DNA of 64,000 nucleotides from assembly GCA_025716815.1 (NCBI GenBank), contig JAIXMN010000005.1:1488001-1552000 (forward strand). Reading direction: 5' to 3'. Numbering within the stretch: position 1 is the stretch's first letter; each line of letters begins with the position of its first letter. Under the pieces are notes generated by a model that saw only the letters and a list, made by a program, of their open reading frames with translations, was not told the DNA's origin and did no database searches. Position numbers and translations under genes: made by a program. Shown one piece after another: positions 1 to 11,781 of this stretch. The stretch is from Dichotomocladium elegans. Taxonomy: Eukaryota > Mucoromycota > Mucoromycetes > Mucorales > Lichtheimiaceae.

Positions 1-478
1 CCCGCCAGACGGTACTCAGGCCAGACAGCCGTCAGCGCCTCATCAACTGTGGACGGGAGAATTTCAATGACGCGGTTGTGCTGTTGACGGATTTGATGAC
101 CAATAAAGGACGGTAGTTTGGCGATACATGCATCTGCAAACAAACAAATGAGAATGAATTTTGTCTTAACAAAAAAAAAATATACATACCGGACCAAACA
201 TGCTCCATCTTCCCATTTCCTAGGGACTGTGATTGACTACGCAGGAGAGGTAATCGCTTCGGACGAGGTGTTTGAGTCAGTCGAACAAGAAGATCTTCGG
301 TATGGGTGCTCAGGACGTCATCAACGACGGTCCGGTAAAATGTCTCTACGGTATCCCGAATAACGTCGGCTCGGGCATCCCACTCAGGCTGTTCCTGGTG
401 TTGTATACGAAAGTCCTCTGACACGACAAAGGCGGCAGAGATGGTTGCCAGGGCAGATAGGATGAGAGCAAGACGCAT
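1..478 (-). CDS. Small secreted protein, 3' end cut by window edge
   Basis: Starts at the ATG at 478 and runs off the left edge. Exon 1 is 190-478 and exon 2 is 1-133; the intron (134-189) has a GTATGT donor and a TTTGCAG acceptor on the minus strand, and joining them keeps the frame open to the edge. The first 16-20 residues are a hydrophobic stretch (MRLALILSALATISAAF) typical of a signal peptide, so the product is probably secreted or enters the ER. The rest is polar, rich in charged residues, with no domain I recognise. An AT-rich TTTAAATA motif about 80 bp upstream (557-565, minus) could be its TATA element. Function unknown; reality of the gene is supported by the clean intron and signal peptide. 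Confidence 0.6.
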
Positions 479-2086
479 TATATCTTGAAAAATATATGGA
501 GATGTTGATGGGTAAGCTCAGGTGGAGGGGGAAGAAGGAGAATAAAAAAGACGGGGTATTTAAATGGATTGTTGCGCATAGATCTCGTGATCTCCCAAAC
601 TACTCAAGTCGACATTTCAGGTAGGTCATTTATCCCATTGTTGTTGCCAAGGACCGCTGGAATGCAGGATAATTGACTATCAACAGACCTCAGTTCGTGA
701 AACCCGACGTCGGATGATAAGTCTTATTCCATTCACTGCTCTAAGTTATGTGCGCACGATCCTTTATCCTTCCAAGAACAATAAGCTGCTTTCTTTATCG
801 CTTTCGCACTTGATCAGGAGTGTATTTCTCGCTCGTGCGGCAGGGGGTTCCAATGAACGGGGAACACAACGGACGGCGGAAAATAAAAAAAATGAACGGT
901 ACAGGATACGGAATGTCCGTAAATTACACACGCACGCACGCACGCACGTACGCACGCACGCGCGAAGTGCGGAAATGTGACCAAATTGTGTTTTTCACAT
1001 ACACACACTTCGCCAGTTCTATCAAACCCGTGGTTTATGTGGCATTCATTAAACGAAAAGAGGAAACTATAGAAATTGGAAGCAAGCGACAATATCCCCT
1101 AAAGCAATCAGGTATTCCGCTCGCAACCAATCGAGTCGGCTGCGAAAAGAAAAAAGAATAGTTCTAGGGCATCTATTCGTACTCAGCTACGGCCGGCTGC
1201 AACTTCTTCCCATCCCTTCGCAGCACACCAACCCCTGGACCGGCCTGTTTTTTCCTCTCTGTCACCCATGCACTCTTCCTTCACCTCCTATCCCCCTCAC
1301 TTCTGCACTAGCACTTTGCAAGCCGTGGCTTTGCCTCCCTAACCAGTACGCTTAACTATGTTACAGAAAGCGTCCCCTTTAACTAGCGAAAAACTTGTCT
1401 TCATGCTGAGCTATCAAGACCGGACAAACATACGCCTGGATTGTGCAACAGAGGGCCCACTCCCGATTCAGACATTGACATGAAAACTCAGCAAAATATA
1501 TGTGAATTTCCTTTTTCATCGATACCTCCCGTCTTTCCCGTGCGTCTCTCTTCCTCGTTCCTCTGTTGTCGTTTTTTTTTCTTCCGGATGTCAAATATTT
1601 CTTATGTCTCGATAGCCAATGCACAGACGCCACAGATTCCGGGATTTGTGCGAGATGAGAAAATTAGGAGGTAGCATTCTTTTTTTTTTAGCGAGTGGGT
1701 GGGGGAGGGGTGGATGATTGCTGATCAAAAGAGACCCAAAGAAGGAAAGGTTAAGAACACGTACCCTTTGCTGAATTTCAAAAGGAGCGACTACCGTCCT
1801 TTTGCATTATGCAAAGTGTGGAGGCAATGACGTTTGTTTGTTGTACTTTTATCAACATCAGCAGCCTCTACTCAATATACGTACTGCAATCACTATTCAT
1901 GAGATATGTATACCGGTTTGTGGACGGTCCCCATATTCTCGGATCGCCAGTCTCTGGCTTCAACGAATACCCCACTCACATGCTTTAATGGGTGGAATTG
2001 CAAAGATTTGGCTTTGGCCACTTCATGGGATTGTTTCAGCAAGGAATGACCTAGGATGATTTTAGTGTTATTTCCGGAGGCTTCCA
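479..2086. other. Gene-poor intergenic region
   Basis: No open frame here has a recognisable domain or convincing splice structure. Short overlapping frames on both strands are low-complexity. It contains a CGCA microsatellite (927-964) and several pyrimidine-rich tracts (about 1200-1310 and 1500-1580). The right end is the promoter region of the glutamate decarboxylase gene. Confidence 0.5.
927..964. repeat. (CGCA)n microsatellite
   Basis: About nine tandem CGCA units with one CGTA variant, seen directly. It inflates Arg/Thr/His- and Cys/Val-rich spurious frames on both strands. Confidence 0.9.
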
Positions 2087-2093
2087 TATAAAA
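2087..2093 (+). promoter_or_regulatory. TATA box of glutamate decarboxylase gene
   Basis: TATAAAA lies 56-62 bp before the ATG at 2149, followed by a pyrimidine-rich leader. Position and match support a core promoter element. Confidence 0.55.
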
Positions 2094-2148
2094 GCGGTTT
2101 CTCCAGTTTTCACCTACCTCGTCTCTTTGTACCAACCAGCATCCCGCA

Positions 2149-3944
2149 ATGCTCCAGAAAAGTATCAATCCCGACTTGGAAGAAAGTGGCGCGGACAACT
2201 ACGTCAACCAGCTCGCATACGGATCTCGCTATGCCACTGAGGAGATCCCAAAGTTCAGGCTTCCAGAGAAGTCGACCCAGTCAAAGATTGCGTATCAGCT
2301 AATACATGATGAACTCGAACTCGACGGCCGGCCGGCCATGAATTTGGCCAGCTTTGGTAAGTTAAGATATCCAACTCACCTCATGGGTCTCTCTGTTTAT
2401 TACTCGCGCTGATATGCCCATTTCTGAAGTGCATACATGGATGGAGCCTGAAGCAGATCAACTCGTCATGGAAAACATCTCAAAGAACCTTTCGGACCAA
2501 GACGAGTATCCTGCCACAATGGTGATACAGGGCCGCTGCATCTCGATCATTGGTAATCTGTGGCACGCTGACGAAGCAGTGGGAACCCCGACCGTCGGAT
2601 CATCCGAAGCGATCATGCTCGGCGGCCTGGCGCTCAAGAAGCGGTGGCAAGAGAAACAGCGCAAGGCTGGCAAGGACGCGTCGAGGCCCAATATCATCAT
2701 GGGAAGCAATGCACAGGTAGCGCTCGAAAAGTTTGCGCGATACTGGGACGTGGAGGAGCGGCTGATCCCCGTCTCCGAAAGTAGCCACCACGTGCTTGAC
2801 ATTCACAAAGCCGTCGAGGCTTGTGATGAGAACACCATTGGCATCTTTGTCATTCTCGGGTCCACGTACACCGGCCATTTTGAGGATGTCAAGGGACTAT
2901 CGGAACTCCTGGATGCGTTTGAGCAAAAGACCGGTATCGACGTTCCCATCCACGTCGACGCCGCCAGCGGTGGCTTTGTGGCGCCTTTTGCATTTCCAGA
3001 TCTCGAATGGGACTTTAAGATCCCTCGCGTCGCTTCCATTAACGCATCCGGCCACAAGTTCGGTCTCAGTTATGCGGGAATCGGGTGGGTCCTGTGGCGG
3101 TCGTCCGAGTATCTCCACAAGGATCTTGTCTTTGAACTCCATTACCTCGGTGGCACTGAGTACACTTATAACCTTAACTTCTCCCGACCAGCCTGCTTCA
3201 TGGTATAAAGAAAGAACAGCCCGATGGCATCCCGCTCGCTAACAATCTCTATCGCTTCTAGATTTCACAATATTACAACTTCATCCGCTTGGGCGTAGAG
3301 GGCTACACGCGTGTCATCAAGAATGCCCTCCACAATGCCCGACACCTCGCTTATCTCCTTGAGGATTCGGGCTACTTTGATGTTGTTTCTGACCTCCACC
3401 GCTCCAATGGCTCCTTCGGATGGCGCAACAAAACAACCCGTCCGAAAAGCATTGATGAAAACAAGAGTTATAACCCTTCCCTTCCGGTCGTTTCCTTTAA
3501 GCTGACAGATCAATTCAGGGAGAAGAATCCGGCAAGTATCTTCAGTCGTTATTTCTGCTAACCAAAACGTTCTAACATACTCTGTCTCTCATCGTCCCTC
3601 CGACCCTCGCCTCCCTCCCCATCAACTTTGCTTTTGTATAGCACGTGAAACAAGCGGCCATCAGTACCTTGTTGCGTGCCAAGGGCTGGATCGTGCCCAA
3701 CTACGCTCTTCCTCCAGACGAAGCCAAGATCGAAATCTTGCGCGTCGTCGTCCGTGAATCCCTGACGCTCGACATGGTTGACCGACTTGTGGAGGACGTC
3801 AAGTCCTGCGCAAAGCAACTTGAAGAGACAGAAACTGAAATGAACGAGGCCCTGATTGCCATCACCAAAGTCTCGAATCGTCACCGTCACAAGCCCCATT
3901 CCAAAAACGAAAACAAGATACAGACTCACCCGGGCACATGCTAA
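2149..3944 (+). CDS. Glutamate decarboxylase (PLP-dependent)
   Basis: Converts L-glutamate to GABA and CO2 in the cytosol, feeding the GABA shunt. Four exons: 2149-2356, 2430-3202, 3262-3531, 3642-3944, giving 517 residues, close to fungal and plant GADs. Group II decarboxylase hallmarks are visible: the N-terminal block NLASF-VHTWMEPEAD (around residues 64-78), the GSSEA block, the HVDAASGGF block that contacts the cofactor, and the PLP-binding lysine in SGHKFG at about residue 279. The family block before and after intron 2 (NFSRPA...QYYNFIRLG) is restored only by the chosen splice sites. Intron 3 (3532-3641) uses a GC donor (GCAAGT). The last 20 residues are basic and His/Lys-rich; whether they bind calmodulin, as in plant GADs, cannot be seen. 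The gene is tail-to-tail with Aim24, with only 50 bp between stop codons. Confidence 0.93.
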
Positions 3945-3994
3945 TAATGTCCCTCGTCTCATCTTTCTTTCTCTCTCTTTTCTTTTCCTCTTTT

Positions 3995-5766
3995 TTACTC
4001 GTTAGCAACAAAGATAACTTTGCCCTTGGGGCCAACCTCTGCATAAAAAGTGGGCTTGCCATCGACAGATGTGCGTGTAGCATAGCCCGCACTTGGATGT
4101 ACTGAACGCTTCTTGGTGCCATATAAGAAATTCTGTTCGGCTGGAGCAGCTGGGAATAAGGCAGAAGGCTCAAAAGCCTGCGTGAGCGAATCATTTGTCG
4201 CCGCCAAAGCATTCATTCTGACACAACAAGTCAATAAAATCCCGTACACTGTTCGATCATACTCGACTAGACTCACATTCGTGCACGCTCAAAACGGGGT
4301 TCTACTCGGGAAGCAACAAATAGATCGCCTGGGCCCTTGACACGCACGAAATCCTATTCATCACGATCAGCTGGGTCAATTGACGCAAGAACAGGCTTAC
4401 AGGTGCGCCCAAAACGTAGTTGCGAAGGGCTTTTACAATGCTAGCCGCGTACTGCAGCTTTGGTTGCAAGGAAGGACTGTCGGCCACGTTACGCACGACG
4501 GCGTATCTTCTCAATGGCGAGCGCGGCGAGGGTACAAGGGGATTTGCTGGATGGAGCTTGGTAGGTTCCGTCCGGACGTCCCACATGATAAGATTCCTCG
4601 GGTTGACCAAATACTCTTCACCAGCAGCCAACGAAAGACGGTAAAGACCACCATAGTGTGTAATGGCGATGGTACCTGGTCCGCTAACCGTGTGGACCAG
4701 CTTATTGACGAGGCCCTGTCAGACGACGAAGGGAGACAATGGTACATGGGTTATATGCACATCACCTATGTACTCTTTTTCTACCGCTATATTTACCATA
4801 TCTTTGCCACGTAGACCATCCCGACCAAGACTCAATGTAACCTTCTCGGTTTTTGCCAAAAAGGCGTCGCGGCGAAGAGCATACTTCGTGCTCCCACGCA
4901 CGTTCACAATCGCAATCTCGCCAATGCGCGACGGTGCCAGGAGGATATCACCCGCCGATTGCTTCGTGTAGTACTAAAGAAAACAAAGTGGTGAAAAACA
5001 TGCGTGTAGCTTCATGATCACGCGGTACCGTACCTTTTGATAAAACACCGGTTCGCCGATCAGCTTGCCTGCTACTGCTTTAACGGCAGAATGATCGTCA
5101 AGCGAAAGCTTGGATGTGACCTTGCGATCGAAGAGGTGAGGGAAAACTCAACAGAATATCCGCATACTCGGGCAGCATGAATATGACTTACGCGCGTCGA
5201 TGCCCCAACGGCCGATCCGGTAGCAGCCGTGATGGTTGTATCGGGAGGTAGCTAGTGGTATTAGGAAATATTTACGGTGAACATTATGCCATGCATTCGG
5301 TCCCTGTTGTACCTTAACCAAGAGGGCTGAGCCTATATAGATATGTAAATCCCAAAAGAGCGTTGAGCAGCAGATTCTTTCGCTAGCTCACAAAAGAAAA
5401 CAAGGAAGGGGTACTTTACCTACACCTGAAGATATCACCTGAAACACAGGCTCAGCATCGCTGGCGGTTGGAGCGTCTGGTTATTTCATGCTCCTTCATT
5501 TAGTACGCACTCCCCAAATTCGTTGCATTATCGCTCTAACCTTGACCGAGGGCGGAAATGCTGCTGGAAGGCGTTTTGCCGGACAATGCCGAGTGATGCT
5601 GGACATCACGATCGATGGTTTGCACACCCATGACATTGTTTGCTGAGCGTTCAGGCTGCGCACCTTCATGATATGCTAAAGCAACATAGCATCGCCGCTG
5701 GTATTGGTTGTGGTGCTGCTGCTGTTGCTGAAGCACGCGCGTCGGCAGGCGCATGCGTCGCATCAT
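3995..5766 (-). CDS. AIM24: Mitochondrial biogenesis protein Aim24
   Basis: Aim24 is a mitochondrial inner-membrane protein needed for integrity of the MICOS complex and respiration. Nine exons on the minus strand: 5541-5766, 5420-5476, 5313-5332, 5192-5251, 5034-5120, 4797-4973, 4401-4715, 4277-4353, 3995-4217; all phases agree and give 413 residues. The start at 5766 (MMRRMRLPTRV) gives a basic, Gln-rich leader fitting a mitochondrial presequence; an in-frame ATG at 5889 would add a less likely extension. Aim24-family blocks are clear: LPPDTTITAATGSAVGAS, LLAPSRIGEIAIVNVRG, the Gly-rich VSGPGTIAITHYGGLYRL, and GEEYLVNPRNLIMWD. Exon 3 is only 20 nt long. It shares a very short 3' interval with the convergent glutamate decarboxylase gene. 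Confidence 0.88.
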
Positions 5767-5922
5767 GGTGTATCTATTTTGAAAACTTGGGGACGAGCCG
5801 GCGTTTTTCGCTTTGACTGCCCAAAAAAAGTGAGCGGACTTTCCCAAGTAGGATTTTTTTTTGGGTATGGTGCCTTGGAAAGATTCCAAAGATGACGTCT
5901 TCTCTTTTCATATATTCTAAGG

Positions 5923-5948
5923 ATATATATATATATATATATATATAG
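5923..5948. repeat. (TA)n dinucleotide repeat
   Basis: A run of about 12 TA units between the 5' end of Aim24 and the stop of the LIM-domain gene. Confidence 0.9.
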
Positions 5949-5963
5949 ATATTATGCATTGGT

Positions 5964-7731
5964 TTACAGACATGGAGAGTTATTTACAATATGTTCATCC
6001 TCAAACAGGGTTTGGTGGTTTTTGGACCGATGCTGATAGTCATTTCGGCAGAAGATGTGGTTTTCAGACGTGTAGTAAATATCGGTGATGTAAGTATTAC
6101 AAATACTGCATCTGAAGCACTGGGGATGGAATCGCCATCCCTCAGACGTCTGGGCGCATCGTCCCTCAACAGGCTCGTTGCATCCTTTGCACAGTGAGTT
6201 ATTCATCTGGTGATAGTGTCGTCGGCAGTACGGCATATTGTTATACACGTAAAATACATTGCTGGAAAAGGGTTCGTGACATGCCTGGAAGAGAGAGAGA
6301 GTATGTATAGTCAATAATAACCGTTGGAAGTGGGTCAATAAAAACAAAAGTGGTACAGACGTAACAATTGAAGCAGTGCTTGTGCCATCTCCCTTGCAAC
6401 TTCCCATCCGCGGAAGACACTGCTTCTTTCTCAACAGCTCGGCCACAGCCACGACATTTAGGCAGATACATGGTGTTGAAATCTGGCCTGCAGAAGATCT
6501 TGTTCTTGTGTTCCACCAGACCCGTCATATCAGGATCGACGGGCTTCTTGCAGTGGAAGCAGCGGAGATGCTCTGGGTGATATAGCTTCCCGAACGCACG
6601 CGTAGGACGCACATGGGGCGCAATCGCTTCACCGCTGGGCGTTTAGGGCGGCGGAGAGTGAGAACAAAACTTACTTGGGATCCCAAGGATATGATCTCCT
6701 TACCATGCTGCACAGGATGGCTGTTGCTTGACCATGATATTGTAGTCCATCTCGCAATATGGCCGCCCCTCATATTCGAGCAGCCCTTTATCCAGCTGGA
6801 GCTTTTTTCGACATGTGTAGCATGAGAAACATTGTGTGTGATAGACCTAACGCAGCATTCTGGATTACTTTTCTCTCTCAATCATCTTCTTTTTCGTGAC
6901 CATCTTTACCCCGCGGCTGACTCGTATAAAGCCCATGCCGTCCGCAACTTCACGACGACATCGCAAGCATGGCCGTCTCTTGTCATTAAAGAACGACTCG
7001 AGTGGATTTCGGGGCGGGCCATTGGGTGTGCGCGGTGAATGTGACCCTTCACTTGAGGATGCTGTCGAGCGAGCTTCTGATAAACGAGGATTTCGCAATA
7101 CTGATCCACCGGGAGCGATTCGAACAGAAGACGTAGGTGAAATGTTGTTTTTACGTTGATGCAACGTCGTAGCTGTGGTGCCACTCCGCAGTGTTGACGG
7201 AAGTGGTGCTGATGCTGTTGCGATAGGAGTCGCCCGGGCATGTATAGATGTTGGGGAGTCGCATAATTTATTGGTCATCCTGTGTCCATAATACCAACGT
7301 ATAAGCATATGCCAGATAGATGGGCCCACCTTTCTTTTTTTTTTTTACTTGTCATAAATGGGATGTCGGTCCATAATGCTCCTCTGTACGAAAATAAAAA
7401 TTGGTCATTCTTTGCTGTCTCAACCATATTCACATGCCAGTATCACCATGGTATTGGGCACCGATATGTCTGGAGATAAGTCTGTCGTGATGGCGTGTTG
7501 GTACCGAACGTTCGAGGTCACCGAAGTATTAGAATTCTTTTTGTTCACGTTCCGGAAAACATCTCTTGCTTTGTCCGCCCAAAATTGAAAATTGAACTTG
7601 GAACCTGAAGAGCGCGTTGAGATATTCAGAAAGCGAGGGAGGATATGATCAATCTTTTCTTTGCGGGGATGGGTGGGCGGTTGGGGAAACGAAAACTGCA
7701 AACGTACCACTTGATGGGGAAGCACTTTCAT
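5964..7731 (-). CDS. Four-LIM-domain protein (paxillin/Pxl1-like)
   Basis: LIM domains are double zinc fingers that mediate protein contacts, commonly at actin-rich cortical sites. Six exons: 7447-7731, 7349-7383, 6910-7279, 6704-6846, 6361-6634, 5964-6284; phases agree and give 475 residues. The N-terminal 220 residues are Ser/Thr/Pro-rich and probably disordered. Four consecutive LIM domains follow, each with the CxxC...HxxCxxC...C pattern: CLRCRREV, CAACGEAI, CRGCGRAVEK and CKGCNEPV begin them, and each ends with a PYC/IFC block. Domains 1, 2 and 3 are each interrupted by an intron, and only the chosen splice sites restore the cysteine spacing. The start (MKVLPHQ) is the least certain part; exon 2 is only 35 nt. 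Closest functional guess is a fungal paxillin-like cytoskeletal adaptor; the exact orthologue is not established. Confidence 0.85.
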
Positions 7732-10106
7732 TACTTCGGTTGGACAGTTTACGACTACACAAGGCTGTTTCTACAGTTTTAGAATGATATCACGTTTTAT
7801 TGTATACCGGAATGAGATCTCCATTACATGTGTCAACGGTAATCGACTGTTTAGGCATTCGTGATGCAGCGGTGCAGTTGTGATCACGGATTTGTCTGGT
7901 TTGATTGCAATTATTGCATTTTGTAGCTGATGTCGTGGTGTGGATGTGCGATTCCTCCATAGGAGTAAAAAGAAAAGGAAAGAGGATAGCGAGCGTTTAT
8001 TGTTATTCACATCTGAATTTAGTTCAGCATGTGTTACACCCAGAACAATCGAATCCCATCCGTCTGGATAGCAAGTAAAAATAAACTATCAGAGCTCATT
8101 CGAGATCCGGGTGGGGGGGAGTTCATGGACAACGTTCTACTGACAAGAGAAATAAAAGAGTCGATTGTCGGAGAGGATATCTCTCTTCCAGAGAGAAAGG
8201 TAAGCAACGCGTGAGTAATGGTTCATTTGCCATGCGACAAATCATTGTGTCAACATAGGAGCACTGATTCTCGCTCTACACTCATAAATTGCGTGTGTGT
8301 ATGTGTATGTGTATGTACGACAACCCAGTGGGACCGAAATGTGTAACGCTAAAAATTATTGCGCCATATTAGGATGTTGCTGCAGGATGATCCGATGGCC
8401 CGTTCCCCTTGGCATACGTTTGCTACTCCGAATGTGTAGAGGGTTCCCCCCCTGTCGAGATCTAATTTTGCTACATCCAGTTCGTTACGTCCCAGGCAAA
8501 GGACATTGCTTGCTTAACCGCGACTCGAGGATTTTCACGATCAATGCATGCACGCATGACTTGATCTATTGCGACAATTCTAATTTCTTATAGCAATAGT
8601 CGGGAACGGACAATGCAGATCTCCAACCTGTGGACAGTAATGCTGGGGGTTCCCTACTCCTGGCCACGTAACCGTCTTCTGTAAAAAAAAAGTCTGATTC
8701 ATAACAGGACAGAATATGCTATTCCGGCAGACCTAGAGGAGGCCATCTATTTACTATGGCTTTTATGGGTTGTGCCTTGAGCGTAACGGGTGCATAACGA
8801 TTAAGACTTGTCTCTAAAAGGGTTTGACACGAAGCAGCAATGCTTAAGATGAAGTAATTTGTCGTAAACAAATAACTGTATTCAAAGACTGCGAATGCGG
8901 GGGTTCTGGAGAAGAATTGAAACAATGACTGAGTTACAACCCGCAGCGGAGATAGCAGACAGAAGGATCCATGGCCTAACGCCAGAACAAGCACCCATTC
9001 ATTGAACATGGATAGGTGGGGTCCAGTCAGGGCGCATCCTCGAAAGTAGTTATGTCAGCTCAGACATGATGAGAATAAAGGGGTTAAAAATCCAAAACAA
9101 GCAAATGCTCATACACAACATAAAATATGTATAGGTGGTAGCCTTTGATAGAAAGCCATTTGGGAAACAATAGCAATATAATGGAAGAAACTGTTGATGG
9201 TATCGTGGCAAGGATGTAGTCCAATCGTAGTGAAAGACGAAAATGTCTGCTAATTGGGTACCTACTAAAGTAAAAGACGAGATCCAGACTGAGTCACGAA
9301 TCATCGGAGCTAGCTGGTAGTACAATACGATCATGATCTGACTCCCGGAAGATGTCATGTCCGCCTTGTTATTCGCTGTAGAATACCTCATCATTCGCAC
9401 TAAGCCGTTCTCAAAATCAGATCTCCATATTTCGCCTGCCTCGGGGACGTGCTAAGATATATAATGACGAATATAGGTGTTTGTCTAGAATTGCCACACG
9501 TCTCATCAACATTGCTGCGGACTGAACGATTCATAAATAGTCCGCACGATAGTAGAACCCGGGCGTAGTTCGTGCTATGGGTTATTTGTCATGGATTACT
9601 CGGCTTGAGTAAAAAATGTCCTGAGAATGTATACTATAGTCACAAACTGGGGCATGTTGGTTGATCCGTTGATGAAAATGAACTTGGCAGTCAAAGGGAG
9701 ACGTTGACTGATGAAACCGGGCTGGATTTGCCCATTTCTGAGATACCAGTGAGCATACTTTAATTCAGATATTGTAGTCGAAGTCTTACGCTTTAATATA
9801 CATACGGTGAGATCGGATTGGTTAAGCATAGTAACGGTATAGGTGGATGTCTAGCAACTACTCAGGGCTTGATCGTTCTTGAGGAAAATTCATTGATTAA
9901 AGGAATATAAAGAGCGACCGACATCCGGCACATTCCCTGTATGAGAATATACAAAGGCGTGCTTAGTTATGCGAGTCCTCTGCTGTCCTTCAGCTCGACT
10001 GGTGCCGTAATAAGGCAGCACTAGCGGCGCAACAAAGAACGGAAGCAGTACGGCAACATTCGCCTTCGCTTGTTTTCATCAAGTCAAATCAACCACAGAT
10101 ACAATA
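7732..10106. other. Gene-poor region with possible decayed coding sequence
   Basis: AT-rich spacer. No complete gene found. On the minus strand between about 9829 and 8719 several frames are rich in hydrophobic residues and look exon-like: a stretch at 9596-9829, another at about 9100-9260 in a shifted frame (reading IPSTVSSIILLLFPKW), and one at 8719-9009. I could not join them with believable introns, so they may be a decayed multi-membrane-span gene or chance. A short TG repeat lies at about 8293-8318. Confidence 0.35.
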
Positions 10107-10271
10107 TACCTTATTTTCAAAAATAAATTTCGTAAGGGAGGAAAATTATGACGCATATAAAGTGTCGCATAAAAACATAAAATTTGTCGCACGGATAAAG
10201 AAAACCGTTAGTTAACAGGAAATATCAGCCCTTTCCTTACTCTTTAGCTTACCCCGAAGGTAGCTAGGTCT

Positions 10272-10291
10272 GTGCCGGTGGTAACCGGCAC
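10272..10291 (-). ncRNA. Conserved terminal hairpin of element A
   Basis: Perfect 7-bp stem (GTGCCGG/CCGGCAC) around a 6-nt loop, read outward on the minus strand as TTACCA. The same hairpin position in the Fanzor element has a different stem that still pairs and a related loop. It is followed outward by an imperfect stem capped by TTCG. Whether it works as RNA or DNA is inferred. Confidence 0.5.
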
Positions 10292-10771
10292 GGAAGAGAG
10301 GAGGAAAGGAATGATCCGGAGCTGTTGAGCGTCGACGGCAGACGTGACGACGGAAGGGTTGGAGGAAGGAATGAGGGGGGTCGACAACGGATCAACGATA
10401 ACACCTGCGGCAGAAGCATCGGAGGAAGCAGACGAATAAAAGCACCTCGACGAAGCCATGGTGGGAGAACTGCGCGGGTGCAGCCAAATCACGGTCCCAC
10501 CCAAAGCCCATATCCTCTCCTCCCGAGGCACTTGAGTTAGGCTGATATCATTATCTACAGAGGATCCGGAATATTAGAGGATTGCAGAATGGAACAAGCC
10601 AGTATGATAGCGTTGTATACTGTTCAAGGCACAACGTCTCCCGAAATACAAGACCCTTTACACACGCAATGTTGTATATAAGAAAGTGCTTATTTAATTA
10701 TTTTTATCCTTGATAATAGCTTCTCTACTTAACTTCCTGTCCCAATATATATATGTATAATACAATATCTC

Positions 10772-11158
10772 TCTTCATTTTCTGGGTGATGTCCCTAAAC
10801 AAAATAGTAGATGCCCGGCTATAACCACTTTAAGCAGTACGTAAGTGCGAAAATCCGGAATAGTTTGGATTGACCAGGTTAGACCCATAGTCATAACCCG
10901 TGCAAAAGAGACCGCCAGCTGCAAGAGTGAAATAATTTGGAGAATTGGTAACACGCAAACAATCATACAATATCAGAAAGAGAGGTAGGGCGAACTAGGT
11001 ATAGCAAAATGTCCCGTGTTAAGCCAACTTTTGGAAAGTTCTGTTTTGCCAAATCCCTTGTTTTCCATGGTGATTGAACTGGATATGATTCACAGCAAGG
11101 TATCGACGTCAAAACGCACATTTTCAAAGTTCTTCTCATGGACTAGGCTAAAAGGTTA
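10772..11158. repeat. 390-bp repeat R, copy 1 (inside element A)
   Basis: Begins near CATTTTCTGGGTGATGTCCC and ends near GACTAGGCTAAAAGGTTA. Near-identical copies lie at about 26293-26697 and 32645-33057 in the kelch-gene spacers. No coding potential was recognised in any copy. Confidence 0.8.
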
Positions 11159-11781
11159 CTGTAGACACTTGAGCAATCTGCTTTCTTCATTAACTACATC
11201 CTGATCCTCTCGTCCATGGTCTTCGCCAGTATGATCACGATAATATTAAATTCTTTGATTGCAATCTAACATCCGCTGTTCTTTGTAGGTATATCAACCG
11301 TACCAGTACTCGATGAGCCGTGGAAGAGAGGAGATCCTGGACATCCTTCCGCTCTTTCTACTCTTTTTCACTGTCGCCTCTGTCCTTCTCCTTTCATTTC
11401 TTTTCACCGATGTCACTGGTCTTTTCCCCTGCCACTGTTGGCCTCCTCTACCTTTTCCGTCTTAATAATCGCTAGGACACCGATACTGCTCTTTGGAGGT
11501 GATGTTTGTTTTGTCCAACATGTTCAAATACGTGGATCCGAAATTATTGTACCTATTGATACGACAACTTTCTGTGTCATTATTTTGTACATTATTTATC
11601 TCATCCACGAAATTTATTTTGGAAAATCAAGTAAATGCTGAGGCCTTGGGTATATCGCTCTCTCTACCTATTCCTTATACGACAATACTGAAATGAATTA
11701 CACGATAAATCATTGTGTTGCTTTTCCTTTTAGGATACATGCAACAATAAACATTTAGGTCATATATTTTTCTTTCTCTCT

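Larger units (their letters stand above)
10107..11633. mobile_element. Element A: non-autonomous TIR element of the Fanzor-element family
   Basis: Flanked by TA at 10107-10108 and 11632-11633. The left end (CCTTATTTTCAAAAATAAAT...) and the right end (inverted: CTTGATTTTCC...) match the terminal inverted repeats of the Fanzor element at 55.6-59.3 kb, including the inner block around GTTAGT(T/C)AACAG. Inside the left TIR is the conserved hairpin at 10272-10291; inside the right TIR (about 11310-11350) is a block matching the Fanzor element at 55.96-56.0 kb in inverted orientation. No transposase or nuclease frame is present, so it can only move in trans. It also holds a 390-bp repeat shared with the kelch-gene spacers. 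It ends 150 bp beyond the Shp1 stop codon. Confidence 0.8.

Noticed and set aside
3730..7700. Bacterial-style operon reading of closely spaced genes
   Set aside because: Every well-supported multi-exon gene here has spliceosomal introns; close spacing (50 bp between two stops) is just a compact convergent pair.
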